Assembly (NCBI GenBank): GCA_016875335.1
Contig: VGRO01000015.1
Location: 1 to 57,900 of the forward strand
Reading direction: 5' to 3'
DNA from: Deltaproteobacteria bacterium
GTDB taxonomy: Bacteria > Myxococcota_A > UBA9042
Length of the DNA stretch: 57,900 bases
The notes under the pieces were generated by a model, which did not search any database, had not been told where the DNA came from, and saw only the letters and a list, made by a program, of their open reading frames with translations. A program made the position numbers and the translations under genes. Below are positions 43,857 to 52,657 of this stretch, one piece after another. Position 1 is the stretch's first letter; every line of letters starts with the position of its first letter.

Positions 43857-46190
43857 CTAGTTGCCGACCGCCAGACCGGCGCCACCAGCGTACCCGTAGC
43901 TCACGTCTTTGTCGTAACCATAGACCACGAGGCTGCCCTTCTTGGTCAACTGCAGCCGGTGCGGCCCCGCGGCGATGGCCAGGCGCGCCACCTGCCAGCC
44001 GGTGTTCATGATGGGCGAAAAGCTCGCGGCGGTCACACCTTTGCCGTCGATCATCGCCAGGGCGCCGACGGGCATGACGATGTTGACGAAGTTGAGCTTG
44101 TACTTGTCGGGCACCAAGAAGATGTAGTCGTCGAGGAACTGCGTGGTCGTCACGGCCAGAATCAACGACGGGTCGCCGATCGGCGCGCACAAGTTGGCGA
44201 TGCCCGCCGGCGTGCAGTTGCCGATAAAGCCGTACTTGGCCTGGCACTGGTCGGCGCTGGTGCAGGTGCCGCCCTCGGTGACGACGGTGGCGTAGCTCGA
44301 CGCCATGTACTGACCGACCAGCACCGGTTTGCTGGCCGTCAGGATGAAGTCCTTGGTGGTCTGGAACTCGTGCCACTGGCCCTTGTTCAGCGTCGGCATC
44401 GCCGCGATATACGGGTTGGTGGTAAACGTGGTGCCGTCCTGCACGGCCAGCACCCGCCATGCGTCCTGCTCTTTGCCGCGCGGCGACAGGCGGGTGGCGA
44501 CGTACGAGGTGCCGAGCGTGTTGATGGGGAACATCTGCTCTTCGAGGTGGTCCGCGCAGCACGCCGATTGGCACGAGGTGTCGGCGGCGCACGTCTGCGG
44601 CAGGCCGACCGACGAGCTCGCGCAGATTTTGCCGCCCTTGGCGTACTGGATGCAGCTGCCGGTGTCCGGCGAGTTGCTGGCTTCGCTGCCGCCGAACACG
44701 GCGATCGGTCGGTCGGCCTCGACCAGTGACCCCGACAGGTCGCCGTTGGTGGGGTCGTCGCTCTCGAGGTTGAGCGACTGGCCTTGCAGCAAGGTGATGC
44801 TGTTGGTGGTCTTGGGCTGCATGGCCGCCACGCCGGGGCCGGCCAGCGTCTTGCAAGACACGGTGACCTTGACCTTGGTCTCGCCCGGCTGGGTGGCGAT
44901 GACGTTGATGTAGCTGCGGTATTTGGTTGAAAGCTGCCTGCGGGTCAGCACGTAGTACGACTCGCCGAGCGCGGTGGTGGGCAAAAGCAGACTGGCGTCG
45001 TTGCTGAACACCCCGAAATTGTCGAGCGGGTTGAACTGATAGGCGACGATCGGCTGGGTCGCGACCAACCGATAGACTTTTTCGTTGATGTTGGTGCCGT
45101 CCTGGTTCTGGTTGGGCACGCCCCAGCTCTTGTCGGGCAGGTTGATGACCTGCAGGGCCTTGCCGGCGACGGTGTAGTCCTTCTTCTTGTAGGCCGATGT
45201 GCCCGCCTTGCCCAGCGACACCATCACGGTCGCCGGACTGTCGGCGGTGTTGGACACCACCACCGCAAACTGCTTGTTCTGGGCGTCGTAGCTGCCCTCG
45301 ATGGCGTTGTCGAGGTCCACGGCCCAGAAGTCGCAGCCGACGTAGGTGTTGCTCTTGACGTCGCCCGAGCAGGCGTTGACGCACAGACCGCCCAGGCAGG
45401 TCAGGCCCTTGTTGCTGCAATCCTCTTCGACTTGCATGGCACTGCCGTCGTTGTTGCACGCCATCGCCGCGTCGCCATTGCACTGCTTGGTGCCGGGCAC
45501 GCACACCAGGCACTTCTTGCCTTGGCACACGGCGTCGCCCTCACAGGCTTGCACGATGGTCGAGCTGGCGCCGGTGGCGTCGCACTTGCGCAGGTTCTTG
45601 CTCGGCAGACCGCCCTGACCCGGTTCGCAGTAGGTGGCATTGGGTTCGCAGACCTTGCAGCCGCCGGTTGCGCAGATGGGTTTGTCGTCCGGGCACTTGT
45701 CGGTGGTGGTCGACTTGCCGTCGGCGTTGCAGGTCACCAGGAACAGACCGTCGCAACTGGTTTCGCCTGGCTTGCACGCAAACGTCGTGCACAGGTTCTT
45801 TTCGCAGTGGCCAGTATCGGTGCAGTGCGTGTCGAAAAGGCACTGCACGCACTGCTTGAGCGAGATGGCGCAATAGGGCTTGCCGACCTCATTCTTGCAT
45901 GCGGCCGAGGTCGTGCACGCCGGCCCCGTGTACCCGTTGTCGGGGTCGCCCGCGCCGTCTGCGGTCGGGTCGGCGTCGCTTTCGCCATCGGCACCTTGGG
46001 GCGCATCGCCCGCCCCTGCGTCGGCCGCGGCGTCTTTGGGGGCAACGACGATGTCGAGTTCGGGGTCGCCGCCGCCCGGCAAGGCACCGCCACCGCCGTT
46101 GGGCGCCGGCTGACCCGACTGCAGGCAGCCAGCCAGGACCGCCCCGCCGACCACCAGGGCCGCCCATCGTCCGCATCGCCACCGGGTCAT
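43857..46190 (-). CDS. IgGFc-binding-like lipoprotein
   Basis: The product is 777 residues. The signal ends in lipobox VLAGC with Cys 22. A Gly/Ala/Asp-rich linker is followed by a Cys-rich part (about 90-280) with CTTSAACKNEVGKPYC and further spaced pairs, and then a large domain (about 285-775) with YVGCDFWAVDLDNA, TNPYIAAMPTLNKGQWHEF, ASKPVLVGQYMASS and QLTKKGSLVVYGYDKDVSYG. The last domain resembles the bacterial IgGFc-binding N-terminal family common in predatory and environmental Deltaproteobacteria. Function is unknown; an adhesion role is likely from the fold. It sits upstream of hemF. Confidence 0.82.
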   Translation of the reverse strand: MTRWRCGRWAALVVGGAVLAGCLQSGQPAPNGGGGALPGGGDPELDIVVAPKDAAADAGAGDAPQGADGESDADPTADGAGDPDNGYTGPACTTSAACKNEVGKPYCAISLKQCVQCLFDTHCTDTGHCEKNLCTTFACKPGETSCDGLFLVTCNADGKSTTTDKCPDDKPICATGGCKVCEPNATYCEPGQGGLPSKNLRKCDATGASSTIVQACEGDAVCQGKKCLVCVPGTKQCNGDAAMACNNDGSAMQVEEDCSNKGLTCLGGLCVNACSGDVKSNTYVGCDFWAVDLDNAIEGSYDAQNKQFAVVVSNTADSPATVMVSLGKAGTSAYKKKDYTVAGKALQVINLPDKSWGVPNQNQDGTNINEKVYRLVATQPIVAYQFNPLDNFGVFSNDASLLLPTTALGESYYVLTRRQLSTKYRSYINVIATQPGETKVKVTVSCKTLAGPGVAAMQPKTTNSITLLQGQSLNLESDDPTNGDLSGSLVEADRPIAVFGGSEASNSPDTGSCIQYAKGGKICASSSVGLPQTCAADTSCQSACCADHLEEQMFPINTLGTSYVATRLSPRGKEQDAWRVLAVQDGTTFTTNPYIAAMPTLNKGQWHEFQTTKDFILTASKPVLVGQYMASSYATVVTEGGTCTSADQCQAKYGFIGNCTPAGIANLCAPIGDPSLILAVTTTQFLDDYIFLVPDKYKLNFVNIVMPVGALAMIDGKGVTAASFSPIMNTGWQVARLAIAAGPHRLQLTKKGSLVVYGYDKDVSYGYAGGAGLAVGN

Positions 46191-46332
46191 CGGGCACCTC
46201 GCTTGCGACCCACCGGCCGCGCCGACTGGAGCACCGAACGGGCCCCAAAGCCCCGGCAGGCTAACAGATCCGATGGGCGCTGAATGCGCGAAAGCGGCGG
46301 ACCGTCCGCGCCGGTGCAGCCACTGCGCTCGA

Positions 46333-48810
46333 TCAGTCCACCGTAATCGATTTGCTCACGTTCTTGGGCACGTCGGGGTGGACGCCGTGATCGCGCATGC
46401 CCAGGGCATCAAGGTGCGCGGCCTTGCGCAAGCTCATCTTCAAGGCCAGGTGCTGCAGCGCCACCGACGCCGAGAACGCCACCATCAGCGTGTCGCCGGT
46501 GCGCGGCAACGCCACCGAGAGCGCGCGGTAGCCGGGGTTGTCGGCCGGGGCTTTCTCGGCGGCGCCGCGCAGCCGCTCGTCGGGTTCGGCGAACACCACC
46601 ACGGTCGCGCCGCGGATCTTGTGGGTGTTGATTTGCGAAATCGTCAGGTCGATGTCGCGCCGCTCCGGGCCGGTGACGAAAAGCAGCGGGTAGTCGGCGT
46701 AGAGCGCGCGCAACACCTGACCATTGCCCGGATGGTGGGGCTGCGCCGGATCCAAGGTGCCCGCCGCGGGGTCGCCGCGCACGGTCGCCAAGGCCGCCGC
46801 CACCTGGCCGATGCCGTACACGGTGTTGACGCCCAGAATCGTGTTGGGTCCGTGCTTGAATTCGCTGGCCTCGAACCCCTCGGTGTGGTTGAGCACCACT
46901 TCTCGCACCTTGAGCGCGCCTTCCTTGGCCACCGCCACCAGCCGGGTCGCCAGGATGTGCAGGCTCGGCGCCAGGTGCAGCAACTCAGCGGCGTCGTCAA
47001 GCGGCCCATCGGTGGCGCCGAGCGTGCGCGCAATCAAATCGGGCAGGTCCGACAGCGCGGCACGGCGGGCCAGGGCCGCGGCATCGTCCGGTTGCAAGGC
47101 CAAGGCCAATTCGATGGCGAGGCAATAGAACACCGCAAGCTGATTGGTGAAGCTCTTGGTCGCCGCCACCGCGATCTCGGGCCCGCAGCGCAGCGGCAGC
47201 ACCAGGTCGGCCTTCTCTTGCGCCAGCGTCGAGTTGACGTTGTTGACCAACGCAACCCGGAACACCTGCCGGCCGCTGCGCGCCACGTCGTTGAGCACGT
47301 CGATGAGGTCCTTGGTCTCGCCCGACTGGCTGACCGCAATCAACACGTCGCCGTCGCGCAAGGCCCGGCTGGCCTGGGCGCGGAACTCTCCGGGCAAGAG
47401 CGGCGTCAGCTCGCAGCCGGCGATTTCGTTGTAGAAAAGCGCAGCGGTCTTGGCCGCGTGAAAGCTCGTGCCGCAACACAGCACAAAGATGCGCCGATGG
47501 TCGCGCACCGCAACGGCGCACTGCTCGGTGAGCGCCTGGACGGCCGCGCGGTAGTCCTCCGCCTCGCGGATTTCCAAGGCCGCGTCGAGCATGCGCACGG
47601 CGTGGCGCTGGACGGCGCTGCCGCAAAGCCCCAGCAGATCCGCAAACAGCCCCTGCTCGGCCGAACACAGCGGGGCGTCGGCGCGGTCGAGGTCGGCCAC
47701 CAGCGGTCCCAGGCGCCCCACCAGTTGCGCGGTCGCCGGCAAGAGGTGCAAGCGCTCCAACTCGGCGCGCAGGGCGACATCGCTCGTGGACTCGAACATC
47801 GCCCCCGCGACCTTGTGCAGATCGCCCGCAGCGGCCGGCCCGAGATCGCGCAGCGCCGCCCCCACGTGCTGGCCCAGCTCGCTGCCCCCCTGGAACAGGC
47901 GCGTCACGCCGCGGCAGGTGTCCTCCTCGGCGAAAATCTCCTGCTGCATGAAGGTGGTGTACGGGGCGACCAACCCCGTGTCGGCGGTGCGCAACAGGCT
48001 GCGCACGGCCTTGCGCTCCAGCGGCTGCGGCTGGTCGGGGTCGTCGGGCCGCGGCGCGCAGCGATAGACCTGGTGGCCGGTCGCCGTGAACTCGACGAAT
48101 TCGCCCTCGGACAGCGGCACCAGCGTGCGGGTCAGCTTGAGCACGCTCGACAGGTCCGACGACGCCACCCGAAAGGCGCCGCCGGTCGAGTCCGCGCCGG
48201 CGCCGAAGTACAGGCTCGACCCCTGCTTGATGGCCCACAGCGTGCGGCTGACCGGGTCCACCAGGACGGCCGCGAAGGACCCGTGCAGCATGTCGCACGC
48301 CCGCAACACCGATGCTCGCATGACTTCTCTGCGGATCTCGGGATCGCGCCGGTCCGCATCGGCCAGCGCGTCGAGGCGCTCGGCAAACTGGTGCTCGACG
48401 GCGTGGACGACCATCTCGCCGTCGTTGTCGCTTTGCACCGCGTGGCCCTTCTCACACAGCCACGCCTTGAGCGGATCGCAGTTGGTGACATTGCCGTTAT
48501 GCGCGCCGTACAGGTAGGTCTTGCAGCGGACCACGTGCGGCTGGGCGTTGGTCTGGTCGACTGCGCCAAACGTTGCCCAGCGCACCTGGCCGCACAGGAT
48601 CTGCCCCGGCAGCCCGGTGATCCCGAGGCGCTGCACCAGGGCGCTCGGCGCCCCCACGTCCTTGCGCAGATCGACGTCGAGGCCCTCGGCCTGGATGGCG
48701 GCGCCGGTCGAGTCGTAGCCGCGGTACTCCAGCGTGCGCAGCAGTTCCCCTGCAATCTGACCCAGATCGGCGCGCGGTCGCTCGTAGACCAGACCCACCA
48801 CACCGCACAT
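46333..48810 (-). CDS. GlmS-type glutamine-fructose-6-phosphate transaminase, enlarged
   Basis: The product is 825 residues, against about 610 for E. coli GlmS. It starts MCGVVGLVYERP, with the nucleophilic Cys as residue 2 after Met removal, and has LEYRGYDSTGAA, QVRWATFGAV and GAHNGNVTN typical of the glutaminase half (about 1-240). SIS domains follow, with CGTSFHAAKTAALFYNE, LIAVSQSGETKDLIDVLND, TKSFTNQLAVFYCLA, and a C-terminal tail ending PKNVSKSITVD, like the PRNLAKSVTVE end of GlmS. About 200 additional residues lie between the halves and in the second SIS region. It may be the main GlcN-6-P synthase or a specialised paralogue. A promoter is found upstream. Confidence 0.85.
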   Translation of the reverse strand: MCGVVGLVYERPRADLGQIAGELLRTLEYRGYDSTGAAIQAEGLDVDLRKDVGAPSALVQRLGITGLPGQILCGQVRWATFGAVDQTNAQPHVVRCKTYLYGAHNGNVTNCDPLKAWLCEKGHAVQSDNDGEMVVHAVEHQFAERLDALADADRRDPEIRREVMRASVLRACDMLHGSFAAVLVDPVSRTLWAIKQGSSLYFGAGADSTGGAFRVASSDLSSVLKLTRTLVPLSEGEFVEFTATGHQVYRCAPRPDDPDQPQPLERKAVRSLLRTADTGLVAPYTTFMQQEIFAEEDTCRGVTRLFQGGSELGQHVGAALRDLGPAAAGDLHKVAGAMFESTSDVALRAELERLHLLPATAQLVGRLGPLVADLDRADAPLCSAEQGLFADLLGLCGSAVQRHAVRMLDAALEIREAEDYRAAVQALTEQCAVAVRDHRRIFVLCCGTSFHAAKTAALFYNEIAGCELTPLLPGEFRAQASRALRDGDVLIAVSQSGETKDLIDVLNDVARSGRQVFRVALVNNVNSTLAQEKADLVLPLRCGPEIAVAATKSFTNQLAVFYCLAIELALALQPDDAAALARRAALSDLPDLIARTLGATDGPLDDAAELLHLAPSLHILATRLVAVAKEGALKVREVVLNHTEGFEASEFKHGPNTILGVNTVYGIGQVAAALATVRGDPAAGTLDPAQPHHPGNGQVLRALYADYPLLFVTGPERRDIDLTISQINTHKIRGATVVVFAEPDERLRGAAEKAPADNPGYRALSVALPRTGDTLMVAFSASVALQHLALKMSLRKAAHLDALGMRDHGVHPDVPKNVSKSITVD

Positions 48811-48851
48811 GCCAACCTCGCTGCCGGCAAACCATGGCCGGCGGGGCGGCA

Positions 48852-48880
48852 ACGGTAGGCGCAGCGGGGTGCGCTGGCAA
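48852..48880 (-). promoter_or_regulatory. Sigma-70-like promoter of the GlmS-type gene
   Basis: On the minus strand TTGCCA (48880-48875), 17 bases and TACCGT (48857-48852). The predicted start near 48845 gives a leader of about 35 bases containing GAGG before the ATG. Confidence 0.55.
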
Positions 48881-48968
48881 GCGCGCGAACCACCCTGGCG
48901 CCGTCCGCCCACCTCGGCTACCCTTGGCCTCCCCGCGACGCGGCCCGGCCGCACCCCTGGAGGCAGCG

Positions 48969-49601
48969 ATGGCCATACCCACCGGACCCGCCAGCCGGCC
49001 CAAGCGCCGCAGCCACGAAGAGCCCGCCGCAGACAGCGACAGGCCGGCCGCCGACAAGCCCGCGACCAGCGCCGAACGACCGCAGGCGGCGGCAGAGCGA
49101 CCTCAGCCGACGACGACCGCGCAACCCGCTCTGGCGACGGCCACCGGCAGCTTTGGGTTCGACCGCCACCGCAGCCGCGACAGCGTGCGCCAGAGCGGAC
49201 GCATCCCCTCGGAGGCCTTCCACCGCGACGCCCTGCTGTCGCCGGCCGTGCTGGCGCTGTCGCTGCCCGAGTTTTTCGAGCTGTGCTACGGCGACGACCA
49301 GAAGCTCAACGACATCAGCCTGGGCGACCTGTTTCGCATGCGCGACCAGCAGGCGTGGCCCGACCTTTTTGCGGCCGGCGACCCGCGCGCACTCTTTACC
49401 GAAGACATGTGCCGGCGCGGCCAGTTCGCGCCCATCGCCTGGAGCGCCGACGGCCTGTCGTTCGCCACCTGCAAAGACGACGCCGCCCAGGACGAGTTGA
49501 TGCGCGCGCTGGACCTGCTGGTGGGGCTGCCGGTGACGCTGTATGCCGTGCCCGCCGATGCAGTCGAGGCCGGGGTGACGTGGCTGTACAGGCGGGCGTA
49601 G
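48969..49601 (+). CDS. Protein with GspE/MshE N-terminal-like domain
   Basis: The product is 210 residues from the ATG at 48969, with GGAGG just upstream. Residues 1-60 are disordered, rich in Ala, Pro, Arg and Thr. The C-terminal 120 residues resemble the N-terminal domain of type II/IV secretion ATPases (MshEN-like): APIAWSADGLSFATCKDD, a helical ALDLLVGLPVTLYAVPADAV, and a terminal WLYRRA. These domains in other proteins bind cyclic di-GMP or the secretion platform. No ATPase follows, so it is a stand-alone domain. The similarity is moderate and I would not insist on the function. A TACCCT -10-like box sits at 48919-48924. Confidence 0.6.
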   Translation: MAIPTGPASRPKRRSHEEPAADSDRPAADKPATSAERPQAAAERPQPTTTAQPALATATGSFGFDRHRSRDSVRQSGRIPSEAFHRDALLSPAVLALSLPEFFELCYGDDQKLNDISLGDLFRMRDQQAWPDLFAAGDPRALFTEDMCRRGQFAPIAWSADGLSFATCKDDAAQDELMRALDLLVGLPVTLYAVPADAVEAGVTWLYRRA

Positions 49602-49639
49602 GGCGCTTGCTCGGGGTGACCTCGGCCCGGACCAAGACC

Positions 49640-49663
49640 CTGATCCTGATCCTGATCCTGATC
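49640..49663 (+). repeat. Hexanucleotide tract (CTGATC)4
   Basis: Four perfect copies of CTGATC in 24 bases are followed by a partial copy. The unit is a multiple of three. Confidence 0.85.
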
Positions 49664-49856
49664 CTGGCCCTGACCGCCGCCACCACGGCGAGTCGGCGAT
49701 CGTTGGCGGCTGGCGGCGGCTGAAGAGCCAGGCGGGCGCGGGCCTGCGGGGTCGAAGGCAAACCGTGGTCGCCGTGGCGCCTTTTGCGGGGCCTTGCCGG
49801 AACAGCGGCCACCGCCGGCGGGCGCCGGTTTTCAGCCGGCTTCGCCGGTCAGGCGG

Positions 49857-49938
49857 CAGGGACAGGGTCAGGGACAGGGTCAGGGACAGACACTGGCCCA
49901 GTTGCAGGGACAGGCACAGGGACAGGCACGGGGACAGC
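49857..49938 (+). repeat. Imperfect hexanucleotide tract (CAGGGA/CAGGGT)
   Basis: About 80 bases of 6-base units, first alternating CAGGGA and CAGGGT, then degenerating and returning as CAGGGA/CAGGCA. The tract sits between the GspE-N-like gene and the fibrinogen-like gene. Confidence 0.8.
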
Positions 49939-50060
49939 CGCAAGCTGCGCCGGGGACAGCGACCGCGGTGACGGGGCACAGCGAGATCTTGTTTTTCCGT
50001 TGGTCTGTGTAGGATCGCCGCGGCGCTCGCCCATCGGCCGCGGCGCACCCGGAGGCAACG

Positions 50061-51746
50061 ATGCACACTTTTCGCATGGCGGCGGCGCTGGCCGCGATCT
50101 CGTTGGCGCTATGGGCGAGGCCGGCCGCGGCGGCAGTGCCCGGGGCACTCTCGGTGCAAGCGGTGTTGCAAAGCCAGGGCGGCGCAGCGGTGCCCGACGG
50201 CGAGTACATCGTCGCCTTCGCCTTGTACAGCCAGCAGGCCGGCGGCAGCGCGCTGTGGAAAGAAGGCCCGACCATCGTCAAGACCAGCGGCGGCGTGTTC
50301 GCCGCCGAGGTCGGGCTGCAGACCCCGATTCCAGCGTCCGCGGTAGGCGGATCCGCCGAACTGTGGTTTGGGGTGGCGGTCGGGCTCGACCCGGAACTGC
50401 CGCGGCGGCGGGTGCTGTCGACTCCGTTCGCGCTGCGGTCCGGCTCGGCCGAGGGCCTGGACTGCAGTGGCTGCGTGCTGCCGGTCCACCTCGACCCCAA
50501 AGTGCTGGCCGGATACGCCAAGGTCAGCGATCTCGGCGGCTTCGTTCAGAAGCCGGAACTCGCCGAGTACGCCAAGAATTCGTCGCTGCACAAGGTGGCC
50601 CAGAGCGGCCAGTACGGCGACTTGGCCGGCGCGCCCAAGCTGGCCGATGTCGCGACCACCGGCAGCATCAAAGACCTCGTCGACCTGCCGGTGCTGGCCA
50701 AGGTCGGCAGCGCATGCGGCAGCGGGCTACTGGTCCAGGGCATCGCCGCCGACGGCAGCCTGCAGTGCACCGCCGGTCTGGCCAAAGGTGGCAGCATCGA
50801 CGGCGACCTCGCGGTCAGCGGCAAACTGGTCGTCGGCAAGTCGTTGGCCCTGGGCAGCGCCGCGATCGAGGGCGGCCACTTCGCCGCAGTGGCGCTCAAG
50901 GACGCGCCATGCGACGGCGGCAGCGCCGGCCAAGTGGTGCTCGACGCCGCCAGCAAGCGCCTGCACTTCTGCGACGGCAGCGCGTGGCTCAAGTTGTCCG
51001 CCTGCGCCGGCGCCTGCAAGAAACCGGCAGCGGTCGCGTGCGGCCAGCCGATCACCGACGACTGCGGCGACGTCGGCGCGTGCAGCGGCCAGGGCAGCGC
51101 CTGCGCCAGTGGCCTGGCGTGCAGCAACGGCCAGTGCGTTGCCTTGGGCGCCTCGGCCGACAACGCCGCGCCCACGTGCAAGGATCTGATTGCCGCGAAG
51201 CCGTCCACAAAAAGCGGCTACTACTGGGTCGATCCGGACGGCAAGGGCGGAGCCAATCCGCTGCAGGCGTGGTGCGACATGACCACCGACGGCGGCGGAT
51301 GGACCGTGGCCACCTTCCAGGCCAACGCCGGGGTCGTCGGCGACGCCGCGTCGTTCAAGACCTTCTGCGACGCCAAGGGGCTGACCCTGGCCGGCCGCGA
51401 GACCACCAATCCCAAGGCCTGGTCGGCGCAGAAGCGCGCGCTGTGGGAGTCGAACCACCCGCTCAAGCAGGCCGGCTGGCCCAACGGCGGCCCGTTTCTA
51501 GCGATGCCGATGGTCAAGAAGGACGGCGCTGGCGCCCCGCCCCTGAGCATCTTCGACGGCAAGGCGGTGACACTGCCAGCGAACCTGACCGGCGACGCCT
51601 GCGACACCAAAAACTCTGAGGTGTTCTGTGGCTACTGGTACAACGCCGGCTGGAGCGACGCCAACCTCGACCAGGCGCCCGATCCGGAGGACTGGGGGGC
51701 GGCCAATCAGAACAATTCTAGCTGGTATTCTTGTATTTTCAGGTAG
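50061..51746 (+). CDS. Secreted protein with fibrinogen-like C-terminal domain
   Basis: The product is 561 residues with GGAGG just ahead of the ATG. A signal peptide ends around AAAA near residue 25. The first 330 residues are beta-rich and repetitive, including trimeric-coil-like ALKDAPCDG segments, resembling phage/bacterial fibre-like proteins with a STPFALRSGSAEGLDCSGC module. A Cys-rich linker follows (about 315-370). The end (about 375-561) has the fibrinogen-type CKDLIAAKPSTKSGYYWV, then AWCDMTTDGGGWTV, and a final CGYW and SCIFR. Such domains usually bind sugars or proteins. It may be an adhesin or lectin. The gene stands alone after the repeat region. Confidence 0.78.
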   Translation: MHTFRMAAALAAISLALWARPAAAAVPGALSVQAVLQSQGGAAVPDGEYIVAFALYSQQAGGSALWKEGPTIVKTSGGVFAAEVGLQTPIPASAVGGSAELWFGVAVGLDPELPRRRVLSTPFALRSGSAEGLDCSGCVLPVHLDPKVLAGYAKVSDLGGFVQKPELAEYAKNSSLHKVAQSGQYGDLAGAPKLADVATTGSIKDLVDLPVLAKVGSACGSGLLVQGIAADGSLQCTAGLAKGGSIDGDLAVSGKLVVGKSLALGSAAIEGGHFAAVALKDAPCDGGSAGQVVLDAASKRLHFCDGSAWLKLSACAGACKKPAAVACGQPITDDCGDVGACSGQGSACASGLACSNGQCVALGASADNAAPTCKDLIAAKPSTKSGYYWVDPDGKGGANPLQAWCDMTTDGGGWTVATFQANAGVVGDAASFKTFCDAKGLTLAGRETTNPKAWSAQKRALWESNHPLKQAGWPNGGPFLAMPMVKKDGAGAPPLSIFDGKAVTLPANLTGDACDTKNSEVFCGYWYNAGWSDANLDQAPDPEDWGAANQNNSSWYSCIFR

Positions 51747-51846
51747 CTTTGGGGGTGAGTTGGCGACGGCACGGGTTCTTGGCGACTATCGGTGCTGTGC
51801 CCAGACGAACTGCACACCTTGCTCAAGGGCGGGGGCGAATTTGCAA

Positions 51847-51874
51847 GAACCAACCTGGTTGACTAACTTGGTTC
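51847..51874. promoter_or_regulatory. Inverted repeat, possible VapB-type operator
   Basis: GAACCAA (51847-51853) and TTGGTTC (51868-51874) form perfect 7-base arms around 14 bases that include a TTGACT. It lies about 27-55 bases upstream of the antitoxin ATG, as expected for an autoregulatory operator. Confidence 0.45.
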
Positions 51875-51900
51875 TGCGGCCGACGCTGCAAGCGTGCCCG

Positions 51901-52140
51901 ATGATCGCATCCGTACACGAGGCCAAGACACACCTGAGCCGCCTGCTGCAGCGCGTCGAAGCCGGAGAAGAGGTCCTTATCCGCCGCGGCGATACCGTGG
52001 TCGCGCGGCTGGTCGCGTGCAATCCGGGCCCCAATGGACGGGTGTTCGGCGCTGCGCGCGGTTTGTATCCTTCGCCGCCGCCAGACGCATTCGACGCGCT
52101 GACTGAACCAGAACTGGCGGACTGGGAAGGACAACTGTGA
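51901..52140 (+). CDS. Phd/YefM-type (VapB-like) antitoxin
   Basis: The product is 79 residues from the ATG at 51901. It opens MIASVHEAKTHLSRLLQRVE and continues EEVLIRRGDTVVARLV, the standard pattern of Phd/YefM-family antitoxins, whose N-terminus binds DNA and whose C-terminus binds the toxin. The C-terminal part from residue 45 contains FGAARGLY and an acidic end. Its stop overlaps the GTG of the toxin gene. An inverted repeat upstream may be its operator. Confidence 0.88.
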   Translation: MIASVHEAKTHLSRLLQRVEAGEEVLIRRGDTVVARLVACNPGPNGRVFGAARGLYPSPPPDAFDALTEPELADWEGQL

Positions 52141-52520
52141 AGGTGATCCTCGACACCCACGCAGCTGTGTGGTGGTTGCTGGGCGACGAGCAGTTGACGA
52201 TGCCCGCGCGACACGCCATTGCAGACGCCGAACACGTCTGGGTCAGCGCCGCGTCGGCGTGGGAGATGGCTACCAAAGCCCGTCTTGGAAAGTGGCCGCA
52301 GGCGGCGTTGCTGGCCGAGGATCTCGAGCGCTGGATGGCCCGCCAACGCTGGACTGCCCTGCCGATTGGCGTCCACCATGCAATTCGCGCCGGCCTGTTG
52401 CCGGGACCGCACCGCGACCCGTTTGACCGCATGATCGCGGCCCAAGCCCTGGATTTGGATGTGCGCGTGGTCAGCGGCGACGCAGCGCTCGACGCATGGG
52501 GGATTCGGAGAATTTGGTAG
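52137..52520 (+). CDS. PIN-domain (VapC-like) toxin
   Basis: The product is 127 residues from a GTG overlapping the antitoxin stop. The PIN domain acidic residues are visible: Asp in VILDTHAAVWWL near residue 6, Glu in AASAWEMATKARLG near 43, and Asp in DPFDRMIAAQALDLD and VSGDAAL toward the end. VapC toxins cut RNA, commonly tRNA or rRNA. All active-site positions seem intact, so the pair may still work. It lies at the left end of a low-GC islet with other toxin-antitoxin-like remnants. Confidence 0.9.
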   Translation: MKVILDTHAAVWWLLGDEQLTMPARHAIADAEHVWVSAASAWEMATKARLGKWPQAALLAEDLERWMARQRWTALPIGVHHAIRAGLLPGPHRDPFDRMIAAQALDLDVRVVSGDAALDAWGIRRIW

Positions 52521-52582
52521 AGCAGCGCTTGTAGTTTGCGGCCGTTTGCGGTGGCTGACGACGACAGCGATGGTGGTCCTGA

Positions 52583-52599
52583 TTTCATGGCGCTTGACA
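52583..52599 (+). repeat. Left copy of a 17-bp direct repeat
   Basis: TTTCATGGCGCTTGACA here and TTTCGTGGCGCTTGACA at 54258-54274 match at 16 of 17 positions in the same orientation. They bracket the AlbA_2/DUF2442/DUF4160 segment. Confidence 0.6.
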
Positions 52600-52657
52600 G
52601 CGAGATCCAATCGCAGTTGGACTTTCGTGGGCGGCTACAACACGGGATTGTCGCGCT

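Larger units (their letters stand above)
49602..50060. other. Intergenic region with hexanucleotide repeats
   Basis: This 459-base region contains no gene I can support. It holds two hexanucleotide tracts (49640-49663 and 49857-49938) separated by about 190 bases, and short GC-rich hairpins around 49810-49850. Frames through the second tract encode only low-complexity Gly/Gln or Gly/Thr repeats. Confidence 0.6.

Noticed and set aside
49857..49938. Possible CRISPR-like array
   Set aside because: Units are six bases long with no unique spacers; this is simple sequence repeat.
49794..50012. Small open frame encoding Gly-Gln repeats across the hexanucleotide tract
   Set aside because: The protein is only the translation of the DNA repeat, with no conserved part and no convincing ribosome site.
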